DNA of 64,000 bases, taken from contig CP154954.1 in the NCBI GenBank assembly GCA_039621445.1, positions 38,897,816 through 38,961,815 on the forward strand, given 5' to 3'. The notes under the pieces are model-generated. The model did no database searches, was not told the DNA's origin, and was given only the letters and a program-made list of their open reading frames with translations. The translations under genes and the position numbers were made by a program. The DNA is from Euglena gracilis. Taxonomy: Eukaryota > Euglenida > Euglenophyceae > Euglenales. Shown one piece after another: positions 41,690 through 53,204 of this stretch. Within the stretch, counting starts at the first letter, position 1. Each line of letters opens with the position of its first letter.

Positions 41690-42235
41690 GAGGTTGACTG
41701 AGGAAAATCATGAAAATGCATTAAACTCCACCTCCATTGCCTTTGTGTCTTTTGCATTTGTGAAGGATCAGACAATATGTGATGTATTTTTTTGCGGGGT
41801 GGAAGTGCAGGTGAAAAGAATCAACTTTGGCACAAAACACGTGGCTTCTGCCAAACATAAAGGCGTGAAAGGGGGTGCCTTCGCAAATGCACTGATGTGC
41901 ACGGCACGTTCAGGTTTTTGTTCAATTTTAGTTTGGATTTTTTCCAGGTCTGCGTCTGATTTGCGAAAAGACCCAACGTTGACAAAATTGTTGAGCAAGC
42001 ATGTCCAGGCCATCAAGCAAGCTTGTAAGACAGCAGAAAAACAGAAAACGGTTGTTTGTTGTACGTGATGTTTGATGGGTGGCTGGACTCCATTGGCAAC
42101 GAGGTGTGCTCAAACACAGTTGCGCGAGGAGAAAAACGGTACGTGGTGGGTGTGTTTTCATGGAGTGCAAATGGGCCAGCCGTGAGATCGAGCACAAGCT
42201 ACTGGTGAAGTGGTTAATGACACTTTATTCAATTT
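41690..42235 (+). pseudogene. hAT/DUF659-like transposase remnant
   Basis: One open frame reads CDVFFCGVEVQVKRINFGTK then HVASAKH, a C-x4-C...H-x5-H zinc-finger-like (BED-type) spacing, and DPTLTKLLSKHVQAIKQAC. After a frame change near 42060 it continues YVMFDGWLDSIGNEVCSNT and RYVVGVFSWSANGPA. The motif FDGW followed by a glycine turn is typical of the start of the catalytic domain in hAT and DUF659 transposases. The rest of the domain and its catalytic residues are not found. Assignment is by motif memory and is tentative. Confidence 0.45.
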
Positions 42236-42239
42236 AGGC

Positions 42240-42525
42240 CACCCCCCCCCAAAGGATCCGAATTTACCTCCCTAAAAAGTCGGCACCCCCCCCAAAGGAG
42301 AAATCACTGTCATCTCAGGTCAAAAAGGACACAACATTATCAGAATTGTCCTTCTCAGACCAAAATTTCTATTGTCCAAGCCCAAATACAACACATAATC
42401 ACTTGACGCATTGCTTGACATTGAAAGGAGGGAGAAAATTGAAAAAGAGTGGTGGAAAATTAAGCATTTTTGTGCTTTGTCCTGATAAGTGTGCAGTGCC
42501 CTGATAATTGCGCACCCCTTGGGGC
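42240..42525. repeat. Dispersed repeat, copy 2 (AAGTGCGCAGTGCCCT family)
   Basis: It matches 37430-37775 in the same orientation (CTCCCTAAAAAGT, CACATAATCACTT, GTGCAGTGCCCTGATAA). Confidence 0.65.
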
Positions 42526-43406
42526 CCAAAACGTCCTTAAAATGTGCGCACCCGTGCACTTTTTAGGGGAGGGGGGTTTTATTGGAATAGGGAAGTTGAT
42601 TTTCCCTTTGCTGCTGAGCGACCCCATGATTGCGCTGGGACATTGCGCAATGAGTGCGGCATTTATGAGGTTTTTTTTTAGTCCCGCACCTTGGAACAAG
42701 CAATTATCACTCGGCGGGACAATTTTTGGGAAGAAAGAAAAAAAGCGGTGCCAGGGACTTGCCTCAAGAGAAAACCCTGGGCGCGCCAATGTTTATCAGC
42801 TTATTTCTCCCGAAAAGGCAGGCATTTGCTGTGGTGTGCAGACCAGCACCACCAAGTGCAAAGTGACCACTTTGTGGGGCTGGGCAACCAAGGAATGCTT
42901 CCTTATTCCTGAAGCCCAGGTGAGCGCCTCGGCCCAATTGTACTTCAAAAAACCCAAAGTCCATTCAGGCAGAAATTCACCGGAATAAACCGGAATAAGT
43001 TCCGGAATAAACCGGAAAACCCCGGAATAAACCAGAATACAACCCCGGAATAATTTTTTTGGCCGACCGGAGTCTCTCCCTGCCCCTGCAGACACTCGAC
43101 AGGTTTTTTTTTTGCACCATCCTTGGGTCCAGCTGGAGCGACCAAAAGCTGCGTTTCTGGAAAGGTCCCTGGGCCCACCAACTGGAATTAAACCGCAGAA
43201 CCTCTTCGAACGGAACCCCCTGGCATTTGGTTTAGCCCATGCCCTCAAGGAGTTGTGCCCCCCTCCCCACACCTGTTTGGCAACGATTGGCTCAAGGTCG
43301 ACAGGTCAGGTTTTACGCTGGTTCATGCATATTAATTTTCCCGAGAATTTTTGTACCTCAACTGAGACTTCCGGCCTACGAAAAGGAGTTTTTTTCTCTC
43401 CGCCGC

Positions 43407-43511
43407 AGCCAGCGGATGGCTGCCTGGCCGCCAGCCCCGCCCCTGCCCCGCCCGGCGCACTCGCCCAGCCGTGCAGCCAGACGGCGCGGCATAGAACAGC
43501 AACCCGGTGCT
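43407..43511 (+). CDS. Putative exon, Pro/Ala-rich, unrecognised
   Basis: It lies between a good acceptor (TCTCTCCGCCGCAG) and a consensus donor (GTGAGTC). The frame consistent with both reads QRMAAWPPAPPLPRPAHSPS then RRRGIEQQPG. No domain is known. Evidence is splice sites and composition. Confidence 0.35.
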
Positions 43512-43525
43512 CTGTGAGTCACTGA

Positions 43526-43692
43526 ATGATGAGCCCCCCCCCCCCCAACAACACCAACACCCCTGTTTTTGTTCGTCATGTGACCGCCGCGGGCCGCTGC
43601 TGTGCACGGCTGGCCGCGGCGGTGCTGGGGGCCCTGTGGGCCGCCATCCTATGCCTGGTCGCCCTGCACGGCCAGGGGGGGGGCGCCGATGA
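43526..43692 (+). CDS. Putative exon with a transmembrane segment
   Basis: One frame starting MMSPPPPNNTNTPVFVRHV runs into GRCCARLAAAVLGALWAAI then LCLVALHG, a hydrophobic helix of about 20 residues with basic residues before it. That would be a type II signal-anchor if the ATG is a true start. No acceptor is clear upstream, and the 3' end is unknown. Neither family nor partner exons are recognised. Confidence 0.35.
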
Positions 43693-44219
43693 ATGCAGTG
43701 CCCCTTCTCCTTGCACTCCCCTCCCTCCCCTCCTCTCCGTTCACCTCTGCAAGTCCCACACAGGGCTGGGTGGGTGACCGTCCTCCGGGGACTTCAAAGC
43801 CTACACCATCCTCCAACGGACATCTGGGGTACTCGTGTCGATTTACCGCCCATGCCATACCACTCGTCTTGTCGCCATGGTTGATGCTTGACCATCAGGT
43901 CGTCGCTTAAGCCGAAGGGCACCATCCTCACCGGGGGGGTCCAGCCAGCGAAGCTGAAACTTTGGCCGAAAACTCCGGATTTTTTTTCCGCATTATTGGG
44001 CAGAATTGGAATTTTGTGCAGCTTTTGGGGCATTTTTGCAGTTTCGATTTTTTTGGCGCCCAGTTCCACCCCTCAGGCCCAGTTGCAGCCAGGAGACCCC
44101 TGAGTGGGGAGGGGGGTCAGGCAGCAACCTTTTTCCCGCCAGCCTAACTCTCACCCAGGCCTGACTCTCACCCAGAGGGGTTGCTCAGTGACACCCTCCC
44201 GTGATCTGCTCTTTTGCAT

Positions 44220-44480
44220 TTCCCCCGGCGGAAATCTCTCCTTCCGCCATCCCTCGCCCTGCCGTCGCTGCCCCCGCCGCCCTCCCCCAGCCCACCACCC
44301 TCCTCCACGCCCGGGCTGTGGCCGCCGCCACCGCCGCCGGGGGCACTGGGGCGCCGCTGGGGGGCCGGGGCCCCCACCGGCCGCCGTCGCGGTCCCCGGC
44401 GATCGGGAGAGCTCTCCCCCGCCGGCCGCCGGGGACCGTCCCGCCCAGCATTGCTCCGCCGCTCTGCTCAGCTCGGGGAC
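44220..44480 (+). CDS. Putative Ala/Pro-rich coding segment
   Basis: A GC3-rich frame reads AEISPSAIPRPAVAAPAALP then HARAVAAATAAGGTGAPLGG. All three frames are open and proline- or arginine-rich, so the choice is weak. It is probably a disordered region of the same unknown gene, or simply GC-rich non-coding DNA. Confidence 0.25.
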
Positions 44481-46020
44481 CAAAAATGAGGAACAACGGA
44501 CAATTGCTTTCTCCGTGTCGCGAATTGATTTTTTGTTTTGAACCCCATTTGGCACTCACACGTCAGCTGCAAAACGGCCCAAACAATGTATCTTGTCCTC
44601 GCTCCAACAGTGCTTGAACAACAATCAAAGTGAACCATGTCCCAGTGACGTTCCCCAATTAAAAAAATGGGAATTTCGGTTCCACACGAGGCCTCTTGAC
44701 AGAGTCCTCCTCCTCGGGACCACCTCGGGAGCAACAAAGTTTCCAGTATTTCCGAAGGAAGTTGTGCTGGAGAAAACTATCCCCCGTGGTCCCATGCATC
44801 TGTTTGTATCAATTTTAATTTTACACCTGGCCTGAGTTGCACCAGTTTTACCCTCCTTCATATAACCCCAACGTTCTCGGACGAACTTCCACAACAGGTC
44901 ATTTGTCAGCCATCCATTGGACCACACCTACCTCCCCCACCCCTCAGCTTGTTGACCCCGGGCTTTTTAGGGTCAATTTGGCTCCTCCAAATTCGTACCC
45001 CCACACTGCCGGGAGAACCTGCAACCCATTTTTCGAGGCTTTTGGCCATTCGCTGGGGCAACATTGTCCCAATGAAGCCCCCCCCCCCCCCGGGCGGTTG
45101 GGTCCGGAGTGGTCCGAGCCACTGCACCAGGGAACCACCTGAACTCGCTGTTGGCAGCGGAGGGCTTGCTTCGCCATTTGTTGCAGAGCGGCGGCCCCGC
45201 ACCTGCCACCGGCTACGCGGCAGTGGGCGTGCTGGGCAGGGATCCATGGCAGGGGATTGCTTAAGCCAGAGGGGACCCCATCCCCTGGGGGGGGGGTCCA
45301 GCCAGCCAGCAGCTCAAATCCAGCCAGCAGCCTAAATCGGGGCTGGGAGCCCCCCCCTCCAGGGAGTCGTGTGAAATAAGTTGGGTCCAGCCCGGCAAGA
45401 GGCCGGGCCAGCTGGTCGCAGGCTGGCCAGCCAACTGCATTTTTTTTTCTCGTCGCCCTCAATGTCTGGCACATACCATCCATCCATCAAAATCAAAATA
45501 TAGAGAAGGCAAAAATGTTTTTGACCAGCACAGCCCCCTCCAGCCCCGGACCCCCCCCCTAGCCCCCCCCCGGGGGGGTACAGCCAGCAGCTCGTTTCCA
45601 GCCAGCATCCTTTTTTCCCGCCGGAGGCTGGACCCCCTTAAGAAATCCTCTGATCCATGGGAAGCCCTTCCCCCTGGGGGAGAGGGGGAGGAAGTCAAGA
45701 GAATCTTAAGTTTAAAATGAGCCCCTTTTTTCATTTGTTTTTTTTAAATGAGAGATTTTCCAACGGTTTTGGGCTGGTGTCCAGCCTTTTGACCAAGGAA
45801 CCGAAAACCTAACAGTTTAAACACCCACTCCCACCTATAGCCCCCCCCATCTTATAGCCCCCTCTGGGGACCAACCACCAAACCAGGACCTATAACCCCC
45901 CCCTCCGGGGGCCGACCATCAAATCCTATAACCCCCGGGGTTATACGTGGAGGGGTGTTTATTTATTTAAGTTGCAAATTGGGGTTTCGAGATGGGTGGG
46001 TCCGGACCCCCCCCCCCCGG

Positions 46021-46191
46021 GGCTCCCATGTGTCCCTGGCGCTGGGGCTGGCTGCGCTACCAGCGCTGCTGGCGCTGCTGGCCCGCCTGCCCCGGCAGTC
46101 ACGGCGGCCGACCGCGCTGTGTGCCGTTCCCCTCCACGACGGGGACGGGTACGCCGACGCACCACGGCAGGGACCGTGGCTTCCTCTGTGA
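46021..46191 (+). CDS. Putative terminal exon with hydrophobic segment
   Basis: One frame reads SLALGLAALPALLALLARLP then RQSRR and ALCAVPLHDGDGYADAPRQG, ending at TGA 46189-46191. GC3 is higher in this frame than in the other two. It looks like a membrane helix followed by a short hydrophilic C-terminus. The acceptor is hidden by a C-run. Family unknown. Confidence 0.35.
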   Translation, partial: GSHVSLALGLAALPALLALLARLPRQSRRPTALCAVPLHDGDGYADAPRQGPWLPL

Positions 46192-46229
46192 GAGGCGGAT
46201 TATCCCAGAACCAAAAACGTTGAACCCAC

Positions 46230-46620
46230 TTTTGGCTGGGAGACCCCAGGGACTTTGGCGAAAAAATGGTGTTTTGGGGGTGTACCAAAATGGACTTTGT
46301 AAGTTGAAACCCCCGGGACCTTGCCGGCCCGAAGGGAAAAAAACGCAAAAAAGCACCTTAGGAACGGGACCTTTACTGCCCTTGTTGCTCCTTTCGGCTG
46401 TGTCACCAGGTGTGTCCGAGCTGCCGGCGGTGTGCGTCCTGGGTGTTTGCCGGACTGCGTTGCTTGCGGCGCCTTGGTGTGGTGTTTTTGGGCTGTTTGT
46501 TAAAGCGTGGGAAGGAGGTGCCGGGGGGTGTGGGTGTGGTGTGACCAAGCCGGAAGGAGGGACGCAGGGGAAGGAAAGTGAGTACGGGGTGTTGGGCAAG
46601 GGATGTGCAGAGGGGATGAA
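46230..46620 (+). repeat. Inverse copy of the 12.45-12.86 kb segment with conserved open frame
   Basis: It carries the same open frame as its partner (TGPLLPLLLLS, PGVSELPAVC, CRTALLAAPWCGVFGLF, GKGCAEG), here on the plus strand. The flanking TIRs of the 10-13 kb element are not present here. Confidence 0.7.
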
Positions 46621-46679
46621 ATAGGGTCCGTAGGGAATGAAGGGGATAACCCCCAGCAGCAGACCCATGCAGGGGTGCA

Positions 46680-46880
46680 GGGGGAGGGGAATGCGCTGCG
46701 CATTTTTCCGCATTTTTGCACATTTTTTGTGCATTTTTGTCAATTTTTCAAAAATGCGCATTTTTGCGCATTTTTTGCGCATTTTTTTTGCACATTCCCC
46801 CCCCATTTTTGCACATTTTCCATTTTTGCACATTTTTTGCGCATTTTTTGCCCAATTTTGCACATTTTGCGATTTTTGCA
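46680..46880. repeat. GCGCATTTTT array, copy 2
   Basis: It begins after GGGGTGCAGGGGGAGGGGAA and consists of TTTTGCGCATTTTT and TTTTGCACATTTT words. Confidence 0.7.
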
Positions 46881-47029
46881 CATTTTCCACCCAAATCACA
46901 TGCTCACCGAATTTTGCCCACGTTCAACTGACCCATTTCTGCCATTACCCGGAAGCTAGGTAAGACCATCATGGCCACCGCCATACCCGAACTCTGACAG
47001 GAGTGAAATTATAAGCTTTTACCGCCTCT

Positions 47030-48520
47030 CAGATGCACAAGGGTGCTACAGAAGCGGAAAAAACCCGCGTTCTGCAGCACAGCTTCACACAGAGGAATCC
47101 CCTCCGGAGGCGGAGAGGAGGAGGAAACGGTCCCAATGGCCGAGGATGAACCTCAGCCAGCGGAACCTCTGGCAACGGAAACCCGTAGCCCATCTGTTGT
47201 GATGCTGGACACTGTGGCAGAAACTGCGCAGCGCCCAGGATAGCCGGCAGGTGAAATGACACTCGTGCCACTTTCACCAACCTAAATGGGTACGACAGGC
47301 GTACTGACCCCTCCGCGGGAAAACCCGCCGGAGACGTTACCCCACACGCCTGAGGTATTGCGCCTCAAGTTCCCTGTTTCCGGGGAAACCCCATCGACAG
47401 AGGAGCCAGCGGAACGTCTATCAGGACGACATGGAAGCTCTATTCGAGCACATCCAGAGTACTCATGACCTCGCATTCGAGGCCATGCGACAGTTCCAAA
47501 ATGAACTTAGTCTTCCAATCCTGGTCGCCTCCTCTGTCGTGACTGTAACTAGACAGCTCTATGTAGAGCGAAATCATGATTTCCACCATGATGGAACTTT
47601 GTATGCCTATGAGGGCAATGTAATCCTCGGTCCGATACTGGACAATCTGCCGGGATTCTGGCACGTTTGGTTCTGGGCGGGATACATTGCGGAAGTAGAA
47701 AATCTACGTTCTGCAGTCCAGAAGCGAGTCACTGATATTCATGCAAACAAACGGAAATCGTTTTTGCAGACTTTAAAGTCACCTGTGTATAGTCCAGGTG
47801 ACCGCGTGTGGGTGCGGAATAGCCGTACTCGCATGTTGATTTCTGGGGTTTCGGAGAACGCGTAAAACCGCCTCCGACTGCCGAGAATGCCGGCAGCCAG
47901 CCGACCAGGAGATTCTGCTGCAAGAATACTGGCACAGGGCGTGGATTACCTACGTCTTGGAGGTTTATATCTATTTTCTGGAATACATGACCATGGACGT
48001 GGATATCCAAAGGAAGTGGTTACCCCGGGGATACACCGAGGAAGACGCCAGGCCCAATGACCCAGACCGACGCAGGATGAACCTGCGGCCGGACTGGCAG
48101 GCGGCCCAAATCGGCCTCCGGGAGCACCTCGACACCCAGTTCGGGAATATCCTGATCTGGGAGGAATTACAAGCCTTTTTCGCGGCAAACGAGGAAAAAC
48201 AGCCTCGTTATGCTTTGCCGTTGCCGGCCTTCCTAGAAGACACAGGCCTACCAGGGTTGGTTTTGCCTCACTCTCCCTATCGATTAGTTTTCGGACGGGA
48301 CCCTCCGGCAGTAGGGGATGTCCCTTCGGAGAGACCCGCGCGAACGAGTGTCAGTTGCGAGACCTGGTTACCCGCCTCAAGAGAAAACCCTTGGGTGAGG
48401 TGTGGATACTCATCCAATGACGATGAGGACACTAGGGGTTTCAGAGACCCCACATTGACACGTAACCAAGGCGGGAATCCCACTCCCCTGGTCACAAGTA
48501 AGGGGCACCATGGCTGACAT
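47030..48520 (+). pseudogene. Ty3/gypsy-like retroelement remnant, scrambled
   Basis: Codon use and composition differ from the surroundings (low C/G runs). A frame at 47431-47865 ends ENLRSAVQKRVTDIHANKRK then SPVYSPGDRVWVRN, the usual region after the integrase core (A..KR....GD.VWVRN). Another at 47957-48517 contains LPHSPYRLVFGRDPPAVGDV, the usual end of the integrase core (SPY.LVFGR.P). In an intact element the second precedes the first; here the order is reversed, so the copy is rearranged. An acidic frame at 47043-47243 could be gag-like. No LTRs are seen. Confidence 0.6.
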
Positions 48521-48675
48521 TGTTGGTTATGGTGAACGGAGAGTGACGCCTTGGTCATGCATCTTTTGGCCAAAATGCCTTCATTTCAGCTCTTTTTGGT
48601 GACTTTGGCTTTATTTTGGGTTTATTGTTGGAAATTTTTCTAAGTCCTTTTTCCCTTAGAATGTCACAAACTCAG

Positions 48676-48745
48676 CGCATTTTTTCTGCGCATTTTTGCG
48701 CATTTTTTCCGAGGGCTGTCCAGTGCATCCCCCCCCCCTGCCCAT
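48676..48745. repeat. GCGCATTTTT array, short copy
   Basis: TTTTTTCTGCGCATTTTTGCGC followed by TCCGAGGGCTGTCCAGTGCA and a C-run; the same end as at 37100-37135. Confidence 0.65.
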
Positions 48746-48959
48746 GGGTGAGCAAATGAGGCAGAATGCCGCCAACCGTGGAACCCACTCATGACCCATG
48801 AACCCATGCCCATTTCTCGGACCCTTGTTCGGTCAACTCTGAAGGATTGAGGAAGTGGTCGGGGCAGTTGGTCGGCTCAGTTGCGGGGAAAACCCTCTTT
48901 CAACAAACAGCCTTCGCCCCAACGGCGGCCGGTGGCTGTTGCCCGTCGTCGCCTGCGAA

Positions 48960-49020
48960 GGACCCACGAGGGCGGCGGCGGGCATTGCTGGCGGCGGCGG
49001 CGGCGGCGGCGGGCAACCTG
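48960..49020. repeat. (GGC)n trinucleotide tract
   Basis: About ten GGC units within a GC-rich segment. Frames reading poly-Ala, poly-Gly or poly-Arg through it are not called. Confidence 0.8.
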
Positions 49021-49261
49021 TGGCTTCCTGCCCGGGCGTTGGGGGGCCTCGGGATGGGTTGGGTTGGCCCATCCAAAAGGTGCTTGTTTTTTGGGGGGCG
49101 AGTCGGGGAGGCAAGTCCGCCGACCAATCCCCAGCATTTCCCACCGGAATTCCTCAACCCAGTGTGTGTCCCCGCAGTGTGTGCCCCCGGAGCATGTGCC
49201 AGGCCCCCTGCCCCCCCCCCCCCCTGGAGGTCTTTGAAGACGCCGGCTCCTAAGCGTTCCA

Positions 49262-49490
49262 GCCGCCCAGCATCGTGCGGGCCCCCCAACCCCCGCCGCC
49301 AGGCCCGCCGCTGCGCAGGGGCCCCCCGGCCCCGGCCCCGGCCCCTCCTCTGCCTCGGCCCGCCTGCCAGCGCTGGCCTACAGCGGGGACACCCCCGCCG
49401 GGAGCGCCCCTTCCCCTGCCCCGGAGGTCGCTGCCCCGCCCTCCGACCCCACCGCCGTCACCGCCGGCACCGAAGAGGGGCCGGTTGGGC
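49262..49490 (+). CDS. Putative Pro/Ala/Ser-rich coding segment
   Basis: One GC3-rich frame reads PALAYSGDTPAGSAPSPAPE then DPTAVTAGTEEG, after an acceptor-like AGCCGCCCAG. It could be an N-terminal, disordered or transit-like part of the carrier gene downstream, or an unrelated exon. The 3' end is not fixed. Confidence 0.3.
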
Positions 49491-51807
49491 TAACAGACGG
49501 ACTCATAAGCAATGCTTGCAACTGTTGGGGGATATCTTGTTGCTGGCCCATCTGGGTACCCCCCCCCCCGGAAACTGTCCTCTGCCCCCCCCCCCACTGG
49601 CCCGTCCTCATAGAGAGCTGTCTCCCACCCTTGCACCCGCTGCGCTGACCTGGCGCTTGAGGAATTTTTGAAAATTTTCCGATTTTCTATTTAAAAAAGA
49701 TGCGATTCCCACGGTAAAAAAAAATCCCACCATTCTCTTCAGGCTTCTCGTTACAAATTTCGTGAAAAAATGCTTTTCTGACCTTTTTGGCACTGGGGGT
49801 CGAAAATGTCAACTTTTTTTCCCTCTGACCCGGATCTGCCAGGGAAACTGTCCTCTGCCCTCCGTACCCGCTGATCTGTCTTTATAGGGAGGGACCTGTC
49901 TCCTACCTCTGTTCCCGCTGACTTGTCTGGAGACAGTTTCCCAGGGGGGGGGTATGGGGGAAACGACAGCGCAGCCAACGTTTTGACGAAATTCCTGATT
50001 GCTGGCTGGCCAAATAATCGCAATGCAATTCGCTGCAGAAAATCTGTTGTTCCATTTTTAAAAACGAACAGCTTTGCACTAACTCCATGTCTGCAGAGCA
50101 GTAACTTGAAGAAGTGAGGAGCCATGGTTTAGCAATGTCTTCCTAGTTGTTGTTTTTTTGAAGATTTATGTTGAACCCGAGTCAGAATGAGGTGTCAGCA
50201 GGACTGTACAGGAAGCCTGAAAACCCTATATTTTTGGCCGGTTTTGCTCCTTTAAAGCGAAAAATCCGTAACCGTTCGGGCGGTTGGAAATAAATACAAC
50301 TCGTTGAGGGGGGGGGGGAGGGGGGTCCCGGGATGGAAGAGGCTGCTGGCTGGCTGGACCCCCTGGGGGGGTCAAATCTTCCTAAGCTAGCTACGCCCTG
50401 GCCCCAACCCACCAGGATGGGGTTGGGGCCAGGGCGTAGCAGAGGAAGAAAAGGTCGGAAAAGGGCTGGCCAGGGCAAATTTGGGGTCAAAAAATTGATT
50501 TTTGCATGATTGGCATTTTTGGGGCATTTTTGAGATGTTGGACCCCAGGTCGGAGCCAACAACCTTTTTCCAGCCAGCCCAAATTTTCCAGCCTCTGAGC
50601 TGGACCCCCCCGGGGTTAAAAACTCTCTGGTTGGGGTTGTCCGAACCCCCCAGGCTTTCTCATACAACCCTGGAGTGTCAGGGTTGGCCTGCTTTCATTT
50701 TGGCATTCAATCTGAGTTTAATGTGACCGTGTCTGAGATTTTTTACAAGTAACGTCGAGGGAACAATTTTTTTTTATTTTCCCACTCCCCCAATATGAAG
50801 CCCCCTCCCCAAGTGTGCAGTTCAAGACCCTCGGGGATTTTACATTGGGGGGTTCGGGGTGGAAAAATCAAACTCCTGGGGCCAATTTCTTTCATGTTTC
50901 CAATGCATTTTCAAGTCATTTTTTCAAGTCCCACCGCTTTTCAATAAAATTTCAAGTAGGAACCTTTTTTTGGCGAACAAAAAAGTCCAAGTTGTTGCCA
51001 AAGTTGCCAAAGAATAAAATATAAAAATATGAAAAAATACAAGAGCTCAACCCCCCCCTGGTTGAAAATATCACAGCAACCCAAGGATGCACAGGTTCTG
51101 GCCCTTTTTATTATGTGTCATGAACGCCTGAATAGCACACCATTTGTGTGTGTTGCATAGTTTCATTTCAATGCGCACACATTTTGTGCTTGCCCATGGG
51201 AGCTCGCCCCAGTCCCTTTAACCCCCCCAAATTTGGCAACAGAATTTAAGCACCCCCCCCCCCCCCCGGGATCAGTGACAATTCCAAATTTCAGCAAGCT
51301 TGAGGTAAAAAGAAGGGGAAGTGAAGGAATATATGAAAGCGACGCAAGCTCACAATAATAGCCGAATTTTTGGGAAATTAATCAAACTTGTTGAGTCTGC
51401 ACTGTTGTTTTTGGGGGGAGACGCTGTTATGTTGTATGTATGTTGTTGTGTTTATTTTGTATGTTGTATACAGTTTGCATACTCTGAAAAAAAAGTGCCT
51501 CCTCCTCCCTTCATTTGAACAAGTTTGGTCTGAGTTTAAGCTACGCCTCGGCGTGGAGACTGAACCGCAAATTAGAGCAAACCCCAAAATTTAACCCCAA
51601 TGGGAGCGGATTGGCTGAAACCTGGATTTAAGGAACGGGTTGCTAAAGTTTGGGGGGGGTTGAGTGTTGGGGTTCGTGATGGAATCCGTGTCTTGGCCCG
51701 GGGACAGGACGGATGCCAAGCAACGCCGGTGCAAGTGTCCGGGAGTCGTTTGGCGTGTCGCGAAGCATCGCCGGGCCTCGCCCCCCCCACCGGGCCCCTC
51801 TCCGCAG

Positions 51808-51886
51808 CACGGGCCTCAACGCCCAGCTGCAGAGTGCGGCGAGGGGCATGGCCAGGGCTGTGCGGGACTGCCCGAAGCCCTACGGG
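51808..51886 (+). CDS. Carrier exon: N-terminal region
   Basis: After acceptor CCTCTCCGCAG it reads TGLNAQLQSAARGMARAVRD then CPKPYG, entering in phase 2 and ending in phase 0 before GTGGGG. GC3 is high and it joins in frame to the next exon. It should precede or start the first helix; it is not diagnostic on its own. Confidence 0.55.
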
Positions 51887-52250
51887 GTGGGGGGTGGGGG
51901 TGGGGGGGACCCCATGGCTTGACATGAGGAGGGTGTGCGGGGTCGAGAAGGGGGGGTGTCCCCCCACCTCCCCCCTGCACCACAGGGGGAGGGGGGTCCA
52001 GACCACCCCCTCGTCTGCCAAGGAGGGTCCAGACTGACCCTGGGGGACCCAACCAACCCCCCCCCCCCAAAGTCAGAATTTTCCAGCGTGCTGGACTGGA
52101 AGGAGGGTCCCCCCCAATTAGGTCTTCTCGTATTTCTGGGGTGCCAATTTATATAATAAATTCCTCAGGCCCCTAATAATTTTAATAATTTTCCTTGGGG
52201 GTCCCCCCCTCCCAGGCGGGGGGGGGGGGTAGTTGACTGCTCACCCCCAG

Positions 52251-52358
52251 CCCACCCGGCCTTCCCGTGCGGCCCTGGGCATGGCGGGCGGCGCCACGGT
52301 GTCCATCGCGAAGAAGGTCATCCTCTTCCCGCTGGACACGATCCGCTGCCGGCTGGAG
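52251..52358 (+). CDS. Carrier exon: helix 1 and first signature
   Basis: After acceptor CTCACCCCCAG it reads ALGMAGGATVSIAKKVILFP then LDTIRCRLE. PLDTIRCR is the first carrier signature (Px[DE]xx[KR]x[KR]). The exon is taken to end at GTGGCC. A later GTGTGT at 52399 would lengthen it by about 14 residues and keeps the same phase. Confidence 0.85.
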
Positions 52359-52793
52359 GTGGCCCGCACCCCCCGCGTCCTGACCATACCGTTGCTTTTG
52401 GTGTGTCCGACCCCCCCCCCTGCCCTGGAGGTGACTGACTGATTTTGGCTCCAGCCACCCCTGCCCCCCCCCCCCATCGTCGAAGGCGCAGGAAATTTTT
52501 GGGGGGGGGGCCTTGGCCAAAATCCATTGTTCCCAAGGGCCTGGGGGGGATGGGGGTCATTCACATTCTTCCAAAACCCGTCAATCACTTTTCACAATTT
52601 TTTTTTGGAAAACCAGTCGGTCGCCACCCCGGATCCCGGGGGCAGCCGCTCTGGGATTCCAGGGAAATTGACCAGACGTGAAGGAAATGGCTACAAAAGT
52701 TCTCGGCAGCTTCGATTTGAGCCATTTTGGCCCAAGTGGCCAGGGAGTGACCCCTCCCCCACTGTGGCGGGGAGGGGGGGGGTCGGTGAGCAG

Positions 52794-52851
52794 TGGCATG
52801 GTCCTGACCGACCCGGAGCTCTACCGCGACCTGTATGCCGGCATCGTGCCG
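52794..52851 (+). CDS. Carrier exon: matrix loop and start of helix 2
   Basis: It reads GMVLTDPELYRDLYAGIVP. The piece ELYRDLYAGIVP matches the LYxG(I/L)xP that opens even-numbered carrier helices. The donor GTTTGG keeps phase 0 into the next exon. The acceptor (GTGAGCAG) gives phase 2, which does not fit the preceding phase-0 end unless a GTGTCC donor at 52401 is used, so the 5' limit is uncertain. Confidence 0.6.
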
Positions 52852-53204
52852 GTTTGGGGCCTGCGCTGACACTCAGGCCCACTTCCCCACTCAGGGGTTT
52901 TCTGAAGCCAAACGGCCCCTCCTTCTTGGGGGTGGGGGTCCACATACCGTTGGGGCCAGCTTGGCAAAGACGAGCCGGGCCAATGACAAATGTTCCTCGC
53001 CGACTCGTCACACATGTGTTGCACTTTGTTCCCCTGCCCAACCGCCCCCCAAGCCAGTTGAGCGGGCCCCACCGCAACCTCCTCGCTGGCACCCCCGCGT
53101 CGTCAGTGTTCTTTGGTGCAAAGGGCCAGCCGCTTCCGGTGGAACTCCGGTCCCAAAAAGTTACCTACCTCAGTGTCTCTCCATAAATGTTTGTGCGATC
53201 GCAG

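Larger units (their letters stand above)
34266..51807. other. Repeat-rich region with scattered exon-like pieces
   Basis: This 17.5 kb holds no gene that I can assemble. Exon-like GC3-rich pieces are listed separately (34564, 35133, 43407, 43526, 44220, 46021 and 49262). Between them lie transposon remnants, TIR elements and arrays, also listed. Stretches 37800-38200, 42530-43400, 44600-45900, 49640-51650 show nothing I can name beyond G/C-runs and AT-rich sequence. Confidence 0.5.
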
